A stretch of DNA of 64,000 nucleotides, taken from Psychrosphaera sp. F3M07. GTDB taxonomy: Bacteria > Pseudomonadota > Gammaproteobacteria > Enterobacterales > Alteromonadaceae. The stretch is from the NCBI RefSeq assembly GCF_018860345.1, contig NZ_JAHKPJ010000025.1:1-64000 (forward strand). Reading direction: 5' to 3'. A program made the position numbers and the translations under genes. Shown one piece after another: positions 18,858 through 26,823 of the stretch; position 1 is the stretch's first letter; the number at the start of each line of letters is the position of its first letter. The notes beneath the pieces are model-generated. The model saw only the letters and a list, made by a program, of their open reading frames with translations. It was not told where the DNA came from and did no database searches.

Positions 18858-19910
18858 ATGTTATTTGCAGAGAACCAAGTTTTAGAACGTAATATTGAGC
18901 ATTTACCTGCGGGCAATGTGTTGTTATTAGATTTAGTCAATGACAATGCCATTTCAGAGTTTAGTGTCCAACGTACAGACATTAATTGGTTTGGATATAC
19001 GCCTTACTTTGATACGCACCAAATGCATAAAAAACACAATATTTCCTTTGGGGCTTGGTTAACTCAAGAGCAAACGAACAATACAAAGTTTGATGCCGTT
19101 GTTATTTACTTTCCAAAAACAAAATTACGTTTTGATTACTATCTGTCTATGGTGTCAAAGCACCTAAATTCGGGTGCGGTAATTTACGTTGTAGGCGAGA
19201 AAAAAGGTGGTGTGAAAGGCTGTGCAAAAGTACTTGAAACTTATTGTAGTGACACCGCAAAACTAGATTCAGCACGCCACTGCATGTTGTTTGCTGCGAG
19301 TTATAATGACTATGTTTGTAATAAAACTCTGGATGACTGGTTTAGTAAAACAGACGTAACTATTGAAATTGAACAACAATCGGTTTCATTAAAACTCCTT
19401 GCTTTACCTGGCGTATTTAGTGCCAACACGTTAGATAATGGCACGCAGTTATTGTTAAATACAATGACTGAAGTAACTGGTCATGGCTTAGACTTTGGTT
19501 GTGGTTGTGGAGTGATCAGTGCCGCATTAGCAAAACGTTATGATTGTTCATTTACGGCGGTAGATGTTGATGCCTTAGCGGTTGCCAGTAGCAACAAGAC
19601 CTTTGTTGAAAATGATGTAAAGGCCAACGCAATTAGTTCCAACGGACTATCGGCTATTATCAGTTCGGGTGATAAGTACAACTTCATTGTAACCAACCCA
19701 CCTTTCCATACTGGTACAAAAACCGATTACACCATCACCGAACAACTGATCAGTCAAGCGCCTAAATTACTTAAACGTAAATATCAATTTTGGATGGTAG
19801 CAAATTCATTTTTACCTTACCCAGAATTAATAAAGCGCCACTTAAAAGTAGTTGAAATAAAAAACAAAAATAAACGCTTTAACATTTATTACACAGGGAC
19901 TAGTATCTGA
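18858..19910 (+). CDS. rsmC: 16S rRNA (guanine(1207)-N(2))-methyltransferase RsmC
   Basis: RsmC methylates the exocyclic amine of G1207 in 30S subunits. The 350-residue protein has the two-domain layout of the family. The N-terminal half (about 1-165) is a degenerate methyltransferase fold. The C-terminal half (about 185-345) is active, with SAM motif LDFGCGCGVISAAL, VDVDALAV and the catalytic NPPFHTG tetrapeptide region. RsmD or RlmG are possible relatives, but length and layout fit RsmC best. GTGAGT precedes the start. It lies 47 bases after trmB and could be co-transcribed with it. Confidence 0.9.
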   Translation: MLFAENQVLERNIEHLPAGNVLLLDLVNDNAISEFSVQRTDINWFGYTPYFDTHQMHKKHNISFGAWLTQEQTNNTKFDAVVIYFPKTKLRFDYYLSMVSKHLNSGAVIYVVGEKKGGVKGCAKVLETYCSDTAKLDSARHCMLFAASYNDYVCNKTLDDWFSKTDVTIEIEQQSVSLKLLALPGVFSANTLDNGTQLLLNTMTEVTGHGLDFGCGCGVISAALAKRYDCSFTAVDVDALAVASSNKTFVENDVKANAISSNGLSAIISSGDKYNFIVTNPPFHTGTKTDYTITEQLISQAPKLLKRKYQFWMVANSFLPYPELIKRHLKVVEIKNKNKRFNIYYTGTSI

Positions 19911-20000
19911 GTAGAGTCTTACGCTAAGCAATTGGCGTGAGCCATCTACCTGCAGTAAGTCGTCGCAGGCAACTATTTATTTTTTGAAAAAGGATAAGTT

Positions 20001-21227
20001 ATGCCAGGTGTAATTTCGTTAATTTTAGCCGGTGGGGAAGGAACCCGACTGTTTCCCCTAACTCAGAGTCGAAGTAAACCCGCCGTTCCTTTTGCTGGAC
20101 AATATAGACTCATTGATTTTGTCCTCAATAACTTTGTAAATTCCGACCTATTAAAAATATTTATCCTCACCCAATTTAAATCTCAATCTCTTAATGTTCA
20201 CTTGCGTCAAGCTTGGCATATGTCTGGTATCACTGATCGTTTCATTGATCCTGTCCCCGCTCAAATGAGAATGGGAAAACGTTGGTATGAAGGTACTGCA
20301 GACGCCATTTATCAAAACATGCGCATTATCCAGCTGCATGACCCTGATCATGTATGTGTATTTGGCAGCGACCATATTTATAAGATGGACGTTAGACAAA
20401 TGGTCGACTTACATAAAAAGCGCAATGCCAAGTGTTCAGTCGCCGCGATTAAAGTGCCTATTGCCGAAGCCACTGAATTTGGCGTTATTGAAATTAATGA
20501 AGATTGGAAGATGACTGGCTTTGTAGAAAAGCCATTACATCCAACACCTATCCCTGGCGAGCCTGATTTTGCATTAGTAAGTATGGGCAACTATGTATTT
20601 GAAGCAGAAACTTTATATAAAGAGCTAGAACGTGATGCGAAAGTCACGGAAAGTAATCATGACTTTGGCAAAAATATCATTCCTAACCTTTGTAAAAACG
20701 GTGATGTTTTTGTGTATGATTTCACCCGAAATCAAATTGAAAAAGACAATGGCAATCAAATGTACTGGCGCGATGTAGGTACCATTGATAGTTATTGGAA
20801 AACCAATATGGAGCTGTTAGTAAAAGAACCTGAATTAGACTTATACAATCCTCGTTGGCCTATGCGTACTTATCACCCACCAATGCCTCCCGCGCAAATT
20901 AGGTCGTCCAGAGAAGGCAAAGAAAGTGTGATCAAAAATTGCGCTATTTCGGCCGGCTGTGAGATTTTTGGTGCGACCATTGATCACAGTGTTTTAGGTT
21001 ACGACGTAAAAGTAAAAACCAACGCCGACATCTTTGAAACGGTACTCATGGGGCATAACCGTATTGGCAAAGGTGTTGTACTTAATAAATGTGTATTAGA
21101 CAAACACGTACATGTTGCAGATGATGTAAAAATTGGCATCAATCACGAACATGACCGAAAACGTGGATTTACGATTTCGCCAAATGGCATAACTGTCGTG
21201 CCACAAAATACCAAGGTAATTGAATAA
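20001..21227 (+). CDS. glgC: Glucose-1-phosphate adenylyltransferase GlgC
   Basis: GlgC makes ADP-glucose from ATP and glucose 1-phosphate, the committed step of glycogen synthesis. The 408-residue protein begins with the nucleotidyltransferase signature LILAGGEGTRLFPLT and SKPAVPFAGQYRLIDF. FGSDHIY carries the metal-binding Asp, and FVEKP and YWRDVGTIDSYW follow. The C-terminal part (about 295-405) is a left-handed beta-helix of hexapeptide type, usual in this family. AAAGGAT precedes the ATG. glgA follows after four bases, so the two form an operon. No glgB, glgP or glgX is nearby. Confidence 0.96.
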   Translation: MPGVISLILAGGEGTRLFPLTQSRSKPAVPFAGQYRLIDFVLNNFVNSDLLKIFILTQFKSQSLNVHLRQAWHMSGITDRFIDPVPAQMRMGKRWYEGTADAIYQNMRIIQLHDPDHVCVFGSDHIYKMDVRQMVDLHKKRNAKCSVAAIKVPIAEATEFGVIEINEDWKMTGFVEKPLHPTPIPGEPDFALVSMGNYVFEAETLYKELERDAKVTESNHDFGKNIIPNLCKNGDVFVYDFTRNQIEKDNGNQMYWRDVGTIDSYWKTNMELLVKEPELDLYNPRWPMRTYHPPMPPAQIRSSREGKESVIKNCAISAGCEIFGATIDHSVLGYDVKVKTNADIFETVLMGHNRIGKGVVLNKCVLDKHVHVADDVKIGINHEHDRKRGFTISPNGITVVPQNTKVIE

Positions 21228-21231
21228 CAAT

Positions 21232-22674
21232 ATGAAAAACATTCTTTTTGCAGTTTCTGAAATTGAAGGCTTAGTGAAAACAGGGGGATTAGCCGACGTC
21301 GCTAAAGCATTGCCATTAGCGCTCAATAAATTGGGTCATAATGCGAGAATTGTTATCCCTTATTATCAGCAAATAGCTAAAATATTACCAAAAGACAATG
21401 CGATAAAAAGTTACGCTTTCCCACTTAATTTAAATATCACATATCAAGTGAATGTGCATGTTTTTGAGCACACTGGATTAACAATTTACTGTGTAGATAT
21501 TGCCACCTTGTTTGATCGTTCTGGCATTTATGGTGATGATTATCATGCATTTGAAGACAACGGTGAGCGTTTTTCCGTTTTCTCTATTGCCATACTGTAC
21601 TTCTTTCAGCACTTTGCGACTCAATTATCATTCAGTCCGAATATCATCCACTGCAATGATTGGCACACCGCCCTAATTCCTATGTTATTTAAACATGATG
21701 ATTATTGGAAACAGGCCAACTGCGATACTATTTTGACTATTCATAATGGCGCATTTCAAGGCATATTTAGCAAAAAATCAGTACCGTCTTTGATCAGTAA
21801 ACTGGGGACCAGTCACCCCAATTATGAACACGATGTGGTTAACTTTTTAAAACTAGGCATTGTGTTTGCTGGCAGAGTTGTTGCGGTTAGTCCTAATTAT
21901 GCCCAAGAGCTATTAACCGAACTAGGTTCACATCACTTGTTTGATATTTTCCAACAAGTGAAACATAAAACCAGCGGTATTCTAAATGGCTGTGATTATA
22001 AAGATTGGTCACCGGAGCAAGATCAATTAATTCATACCCCTTATGGGCCAAACAGTCTTGAGAAAAAATTAGAAAACAAAAAAGACCTGCAACAACAAGC
22101 CGGATTAACGGTAGATGCTAATATTCCAATTGTGGCTCAAGTCTGCCGTTTGACGGATCAAAAGGGATTAGATTATTTAATTCCTGCTTTACGCGAGTTG
22201 GTTCAACATAAAGTTCAAATATTAGTAGCTGGAACTGGCGACCCTATTTATGTAGATCAGCTTGAATTCTTAGCGCAAAAACACCCAGACAAGTTGCATT
22301 TTCATCACGGTTATAGTGAAAAATTAGCTCATAGTTATATGGCGGGTGCTGATTATTTCTTAGTTCCTTCTCTTTTTGAACCTTGTGGTTTAACACAAAT
22401 GTACGCATTAGCTTATGGTACATTGCCAATTGTGCGTGAAGTAGGTGGATTAAAAGATACGGTCATTGACTTGGCGTTTGATGATGCAACGGGGGTGGTA
22501 TTTTCACAACCTGATTGTTCCCATTTAATTGCGGCGATTAGACGCGGTTTATTATTTTATCGGGAATATCCAGAACGTTATAAAAACTTACAAGTTAGAG
22601 CTATGGATACCAAGTTTTTATGGCATGACAGTGCAAACCAATATTTGGAATTGTATGAAACCTTGCTTCGGTAA
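21232..22674 (+). CDS. glgA: Glycogen synthase GlgA
   Basis: GlgA extends alpha-1,4-glucan chains from ADP-glucose. The 480-residue GT5 enzyme has the N-terminal KTGGLADVAKALP motif that binds ADP-glucose, HCNDWHTALIP, and the C-terminal GT-B domain with QVCRLTDQKGLDYL, the catalytic FEPCGLTQMYAL motif and a G..PIVREVGGLKDTV end. The frame is open from a TTG at 21220, but ATG 21232, directly before KNILFAVSE, matches the family N-terminus. It is coupled to glgC, and its last 20 bases are shared with the next small gene. Confidence 0.95.
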   Translation: MKNILFAVSEIEGLVKTGGLADVAKALPLALNKLGHNARIVIPYYQQIAKILPKDNAIKSYAFPLNLNITYQVNVHVFEHTGLTIYCVDIATLFDRSGIYGDDYHAFEDNGERFSVFSIAILYFFQHFATQLSFSPNIIHCNDWHTALIPMLFKHDDYWKQANCDTILTIHNGAFQGIFSKKSVPSLISKLGTSHPNYEHDVVNFLKLGIVFAGRVVAVSPNYAQELLTELGSHHLFDIFQQVKHKTSGILNGCDYKDWSPEQDQLIHTPYGPNSLEKKLENKKDLQQQAGLTVDANIPIVAQVCRLTDQKGLDYLIPALRELVQHKVQILVAGTGDPIYVDQLEFLAQKHPDKLHFHHGYSEKLAHSYMAGADYFLVPSLFEPCGLTQMYALAYGTLPIVREVGGLKDTVIDLAFDDATGVVFSQPDCSHLIAAIRRGLLFYREYPERYKNLQVRAMDTKFLWHDSANQYLELYETLLR

Positions 22675-22984
22675 ATTACTTACCATTATATATGGATTTA
22701 TGTTCAGCTTTTTCAGTTTACCTGCTTCAGCTGAACAACAAACGCTTCGTTGTTTGCAGTCACCATCTCGTGTGGCTGCTTGTCCTAACATGATCTATCG
22801 GTCTGTATTGGATGACGTAACGCAAAAAAATAAAATGATCTGTTTTTGTAAACGAGACTTTGATTTGTTATTCAACAAAGATGTGACCAAACAACAAGCA
22901 ATATTAAATAAGATGGAATTAAAACAAATCACAGCTGAAACGGGTTTAACCAAACTGCAATTGATAAAAATGGTAAGCCGTTAA
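22655..22984 (+). CDS. Small exported protein overlapping the end of glgA, function unknown
   Basis: A 109-residue frame starts at ATG 22655, 20 bases before the glgA stop in another frame. It has a convincing Sec signal peptide (hydrophobic core about residues 8-22, cleavage at ASA-EQ). The mature part of about 80 residues has four Cys in two clusters (C-x10-C and CFC) and ends in ETGLTKLQLIKMVSR, which looks like a small helical tail. I do not recognise the family. The overlap with glgA suggests coupled translation, yet a periplasmic product has no obvious link to glycogen. The longer open frame upstream of 22655 lies inside glgA and is not used. Confidence 0.7.
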   Translation: MKPCFGKLLTIIYGFMFSFFSLPASAEQQTLRCLQSPSRVAACPNMIYRSVLDDVTQKNKMICFCKRDFDLLFNKDVTKQQAILNKMELKQITAETGLTKLQLIKMVSR

Positions 22985-23115
22985 ATTCATTCTAATAAAT
23001 GCTGATTATCTGGGGAGAATTTATTGCATAACACCTAAACACAGGTTAAGTTTATTGTTAGTCAAAAATTTATTGGCATTTCCCTTGACCAAATTGTTAT
23101 TAAAGAAGAGTTGGT

Positions 23116-24750
23116 GTGGCAAAATTTAAGTCAAACGTATCTCTAAAAGCATCAATTACAACAGCACTTGTATCTATAAGTCTATTGTCATTGCTGTTTT
23201 CAATTCTATCGACCACTTTATACAGTAATGATAAAAACAGTGCTGATGCCACACGTTTTATTAAAACCATTGCTAATATCATTTCATTTAATGCACAACT
23301 GCCACTCGCATTTAATCAACGTAATGGGCTTAACGATTTTTTAACTACCTTACAAAAGATAGATGAAGTCAGTAATATCCATGTGTATCGTGTTAATGAA
23401 GAAACTAAAAATTTAGAATATTTTGTTAGTTTTAATCAAAAAGGTGTTCCCCCTATTTCACCTCAGTTCGATAAAATCAAACAATTATCTAATGCCGTAT
23501 TTACCGACAATGTAGTGGAATATGGCGTACCAGTATTAGATCCATCGACTTCAAAACATATTGGTTTTGTTTATTTAAGAATGCAATTAGCCAGCTACAA
23601 CGACAATTTTTTAAGCTTAGCCACTTATAATATTGCCGTGGGTATACTTATTTCCTTTATCGCCTTTTTTACATCCTTGATACTCAGAAGACGTATTCTG
23701 TCCCCGATCAATACCTTTATAAAAGATATTAAAGATCTTAGTTACAACAAAAACTTTAATACTCAAGTAAGTAGCCCACAACTGACAGAGATGGTGCCGT
23801 TAGCTAATTCTGTTAACGCTATGCTGACCCGAATCTATAAACAAATTAATAAATACACAGACGCAGAAAAAGAGATCACCGAATTAAACCAAAACTTGGA
23901 AGAAAAGGTGGTAATGCGTACTCAAGCGTTGCGAGACTCGAATCAAGAATTGTTAGACGCCCTAGAGCAAGTTCATCAATATCAATCACAAGTTATTCAG
24001 TCTGAAAAAATGGCCTCGTTAGGACAAATGGTTGCCGGTGTTGCCCATGAAGTTAACACGCCTATTGGCTTAGGTGTAACAGCTTCAACTATGATGTCAG
24101 ATAGAATTGATGACATGAAGTCAGAGCTTGAATCTAAAACACTAAGTGCAAAAAAGTTAGGTAAATTTTTAGATGAGAGTAAAGAAAACACGCAGATCAT
24201 TTATCGTAATTTAAGCAGGGCGGCAGACTTAATCAGCTCCTTTAAACAAGTTGCGGTTGACCAAACTGCAGATACGATTAGGCATGTTAAATTTAATGAA
24301 TTTTTACACGAAATCGTTATGTCACTGCATCCAACATTAAAAAAATCCAAACACCAAGTTATTATCAATTGTGATGAATCTTTAGAAGCCGATACAAAGC
24401 CGGGTCCTATTAATCAGATTATTATCAATTTGATTATGAATGCCATTATCCACGGTTTTGAGAAGATGGAAGCGGGTGTAATTAACATTTCAGTAACTCT
24501 TACCCGTAATCAATGCCAAATTAAGCTGACCGATAATGGCAAAGGCATAGAAGAGAAAATAAAACAAAAGATTTTTGATCCTTTTGTGACGACCAAACGT
24601 GGCGAAGGTGGTTCGGGCTTAGGTATGCACTTGGTTTATAACCTAGTCACTCAAGCGTTAAACGGCAGTATTGAAGTTGAAAGTGAATTAGGCCATGGCG
24701 CAAATTTCACAATCCAATTTCCAGTCAACAATATATATGTACAGAATTAA
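23116..24750 (+). CDS. Membrane sensor histidine kinase
   Basis: This 544-residue sensor kinase has a first membrane helix (about residues 15-35), a periplasmic sensor region (about 40-170), a second helix (about 175-195), a HAMP-like segment (about 198-250) and a coiled coil. The DHp helix carries the phosphorylatable His311 (GVAHEVNTPIG), and the HATPase domain (about 430-540) has the N box (NLIMNAIIHG), G1 (DNGKGI) and G2 (GGSGLGMHL). The H-box form with HEVNTP is typical of HPK4-like kinases. The start is GTG with AAGAAGAG upstream. No response regulator is next to it. The following gene encodes a YfiR-like periplasmic protein, suggesting the two work together. Confidence 0.93.
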   Translation: MAKFKSNVSLKASITTALVSISLLSLLFSILSTTLYSNDKNSADATRFIKTIANIISFNAQLPLAFNQRNGLNDFLTTLQKIDEVSNIHVYRVNEETKNLEYFVSFNQKGVPPISPQFDKIKQLSNAVFTDNVVEYGVPVLDPSTSKHIGFVYLRMQLASYNDNFLSLATYNIAVGILISFIAFFTSLILRRRILSPINTFIKDIKDLSYNKNFNTQVSSPQLTEMVPLANSVNAMLTRIYKQINKYTDAEKEITELNQNLEEKVVMRTQALRDSNQELLDALEQVHQYQSQVIQSEKMASLGQMVAGVAHEVNTPIGLGVTASTMMSDRIDDMKSELESKTLSAKKLGKFLDESKENTQIIYRNLSRAADLISSFKQVAVDQTADTIRHVKFNEFLHEIVMSLHPTLKKSKHQVIINCDESLEADTKPGPINQIIINLIMNAIIHGFEKMEAGVINISVTLTRNQCQIKLTDNGKGIEEKIKQKIFDPFVTTKRGEGGSGLGMHLVYNLVTQALNGSIEVESELGHGANFTIQFPVNNIYVQN

Positions 24751-24751
24751 T

Positions 24752-25315
24752 ATGATTTCATATATATCACCTTTTAACTTTTCTACTTTATTCAAGCGCC
24801 TTAGCTTAATTTCTCTAGGTTTTAGCTTATTCACACTACCAACATTGAGCAATGCAGCCAATGCTAATACCGAAACTCAATTAACCGGTGTTCTCATTCA
24901 TAAAATCGCGACATATTTAAATTGGAATAAAAAGTCTAACAAAGAATTAACTTATTGTTTTGTTGGTAACAACAGCCATACCGTGGGTGACTTTTTAACA
25001 TCACAAAAAAACATAGGACGATTGCCTTATCACATCACATTACGTAACTTCACCAATTTAGTGGATTCTAACAATGCCATTTGTGATTTGTTGTACGTTG
25101 ATAAAAGTACCAACTGGGACAGACAAGTATTTAATCAATTAGCAAAATCAACGTTTACTATTACCAATGATAAAGAATTATTAGCTGAAGGATTCGTTGT
25201 CAGTATTGAACTTGATCAGAATAAACCGCAATTAACCTTAAGTAAAAGTAACCTACAAAAAACCAATATTGTTATCGATGCACGCTTCTTATCGGTTGTT
25301 AATGTAGTGGAATAA
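24752..25315 (+). CDS. YfiR-like (DUF4154) periplasmic protein
   Basis: This 187-residue exported protein has a hydrophobic signal region ending near LSNAANA. The body matches the YfiR/DUF4154 family in length and pattern: HKIATYLNWN near the start of the mature part, a central CFVGNN segment, CDLLYV, then a C-terminal LNVVE-like end. YfiR in Pseudomonas is a periplasmic repressor of the diguanylate cyclase YfiN; here the partner is more likely the histidine kinase just upstream, which ends two bases before this ATG. An upstream ATG at 24737 is possible. The family call is from remembered pattern, so moderate. Confidence 0.75.
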   Translation: MISYISPFNFSTLFKRLSLISLGFSLFTLPTLSNAANANTETQLTGVLIHKIATYLNWNKKSNKELTYCFVGNNSHTVGDFLTSQKNIGRLPYHITLRNFTNLVDSNNAICDLLYVDKSTNWDRQVFNQLAKSTFTITNDKELLAEGFVVSIELDQNKPQLTLSKSNLQKTNIVIDARFLSVVNVVE

Positions 25316-25482
25316 CCCTGCTAAAAATTGTGTACAAAATTCCTTCCTAAAATACCCGACTAAATTAATAAGGTATTTCACCTGAATTACTTAATTTACT
25401 GCTTAATATATGTTATAAACGCGCCTGTCATTTAGTAAACGCACAATGAGATAGTGTCTCGACTAAATGCTTATTTAACACT

Positions 25483-25551
25483 ATGAAAGATTTATTCAGC
25501 CCTCTCTTTGACACACGAGGGCATTTAATGCTGACTAAAGATATGACTTAA
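25483..25551 (+). other. Structured leader / possible 22-codon leader ORF upstream of folE2
   Basis: Between the YfiR-like gene and folE2 there is a 22-codon frame (ATG 25483 to TAA 25551, beginning MKDLFSPLF) overlapping a GCCCTC/GAGGGC stem (25499-25504 with 25517-25522) and the palindrome GCATTTAATGC (25521-25531). No ribosome binding site precedes the ATG. It could be a leader peptide, a structured 5' UTR or chance. Confidence 0.25.
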
Positions 25552-25571
25552 TTGTCAAAAATGGAGAATCC

Positions 25572-26492
25572 ATGCCAACCAAAATGCCTGATATAGCAAA
25601 CCAAGCCCAAGCCCAAACAGAGGGTGTTCTAGATTGGGTAGGTATGAGTAATATAGAAATGCCAGTAATGGTAGATATGCAAGGTGAGACTCGTCAGGTT
25701 TCTGCTTTAGTTGAAGCATTCGTGAACTTGAATCAACCTAAAGCAAAAGGCATTCACATGTCTCGCTTATACTTAATGTTGGATGAATTGTCTGTAGAAA
25801 GCAGCCTTAATAAAACAACATTAACGGAATTATTAAATAACTTTATTCACAGCCACGAAGATTTAAGTGACAGTGCGCATGTTAAGTTTGAATTTGATTA
25901 CCATATGCGTAGAAAATCGTTGATCAGTGGTAAACGTGGTTGGAAAGCATACCCTGTTGTTATCACGGGCAATTTAACTCAAGGTGTATTAGATATCGAA
26001 CTTGCGGTTAAAGTACCTTACTCTTCAACATGTCCTTGTTCGGCCGCATTAGCACGACAATTAATACAAAATGCGTTTAACGATAAATTTAGCGGTGACG
26101 TTAGTGCTGAAGATGTGCATCAATGGTTAGGGTCTACCGAAGGTATTGTGGCAACACCACACAGCCAACGCTCTATTGCAGAAGTTAAAGTAAAACTTGC
26201 TGATGAAATTACAGAGTTCCCAATTGTTGATTTAGTTGATGCCATTGAAAATGCACTTCAAACGCCAGTGCAAGCAGCCGTAAAACGTGAAGATGAACAA
26301 GAATTTGCAAGATTAAATGGTCAAAACTTAATGTTTTGTGAAGACGCGGGCCGTAGAATTAAACACGCCTTAAACCTTATTTCAGGTTATCGTGACTTTT
26401 GGTTACGAGTTAACCACTATGAATCATTGCATGCACACGACGCGGTATCTGTTGCAAGTAAGGGTATTCCAAACGGTTACTCTTCAAAATAA
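25572..26492 (+). CDS. folE2: GTP cyclohydrolase FolE2 (type IB)
   Basis: FolE2 converts GTP to 7,8-dihydroneopterin triphosphate, the first step of folate (and queuosine) synthesis, and unlike FolE does not need zinc. The 306-residue protein shows the family segments [21 protein letters not shown] and [17 protein letters not shown] with the conserved active-site Cys, followed by TPHSQRS. Glu and His residues in the C-terminal half ([21 protein letters not shown]) complete the site. GGAGAA precedes the ATG. In many bacteria folE2 is induced under zinc shortage by Zur; upstream I see only a weak half-site like TGTTATA (about 25410). A strong terminator follows. Confidence 0.95.
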   Translation: MPTKMPDIANQAQAQTEGVLDWVGMSNIEMPVMVDMQGETRQVSALVEAFVNLNQPKAKGIHMSRLYLMLDELSVESSLNKTTLTELLNNFIHSHEDLSDSAHVKFEFDYHMRRKSLISGKRGWKAYPVVITGNLTQGVLDIELAVKVPYSSTCPCSAALARQLIQNAFNDKFSGDVSAEDVHQWLGSTEGIVATPHSQRSIAEVKVKLADEITEFPIVDLVDAIENALQTPVQAAVKREDEQEFARLNGQNLMFCEDAGRRIKHALNLISGYRDFWLRVNHYESLHAHDAVSVASKGIPNGYSSK

Positions 26493-26507
26493 AATACATA
26501 TATATTC

Positions 26508-26534
26508 AAACACCCTTCGGGGTGTTTTTTTATT
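26508..26534 (+). terminator. Rho-independent terminator after folE2
   Basis: AAACACCC/GGGTGTTT stem with a TTCG loop and a run of seven T. Confidence 0.95.
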
Positions 26535-26659
26535 TTACCCGCCAAAATCATGTAATTTAATTACAAAAAATCAATCATATACAGACAATTTCCCTCTTCT
26601 TATTCCTTTTTATGAAATTTAATTTCTAATTATTCTAGAGTAATTAACCTATTTTACTG

Positions 26660-26688
26660 TTGACCTAGTTTAAAAATCTAGCTATGTT
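26660..26688 (+). promoter_or_regulatory. Possible sigma-70 promoter of gltBD
   Basis: TTGACC (26660-26665) and TATGTT (26683-26688) with a 17-base spacer. The predicted start lies upstream of the ArgR-like boxes. It is one of several possible promoters in this AT-rich stretch. Confidence 0.4.
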
Positions 26689-26720
26689 GTTCGGCCGAAT
26701 GCATTTTAAAAAACCCCAAT

Positions 26721-26759
26721 TGTGAATGTATATTCATATTAACTGCATCCATATTTCAT
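26721..26759 (+). promoter_or_regulatory. Probable tandem ArgR operator upstream of gltB
   Basis: The 18-base segment 26721-26738 contains TGAAT-N4-ATTCA and fits the ARG box consensus at all fixed positions, with one mismatch in the A/T positions. A second, weaker box occupies 26742-26759 (TGCAT-N4-ATTTC). The two are separated by exactly three bases, the spacing used by the hexameric arginine repressor. Confidence 0.65.
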
Positions 26760-26823
26760 ATATACTTAATAAAAGGCGATAAAAAACGTCTAATGGTTGC
26801 TAGGTTTAGAGGAGGACGCCAGA

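Noticed and set aside
22529-22654. Upstream extension of the small gene after glgA
   Set aside because: The extension is entirely within glgA in another frame; the signal peptide starts at 22655.
25405-25425. A Zur operator before folE2
   Set aside because: Only a half-site like TGTTATA is seen and the palindrome is not completed; too weak to call.
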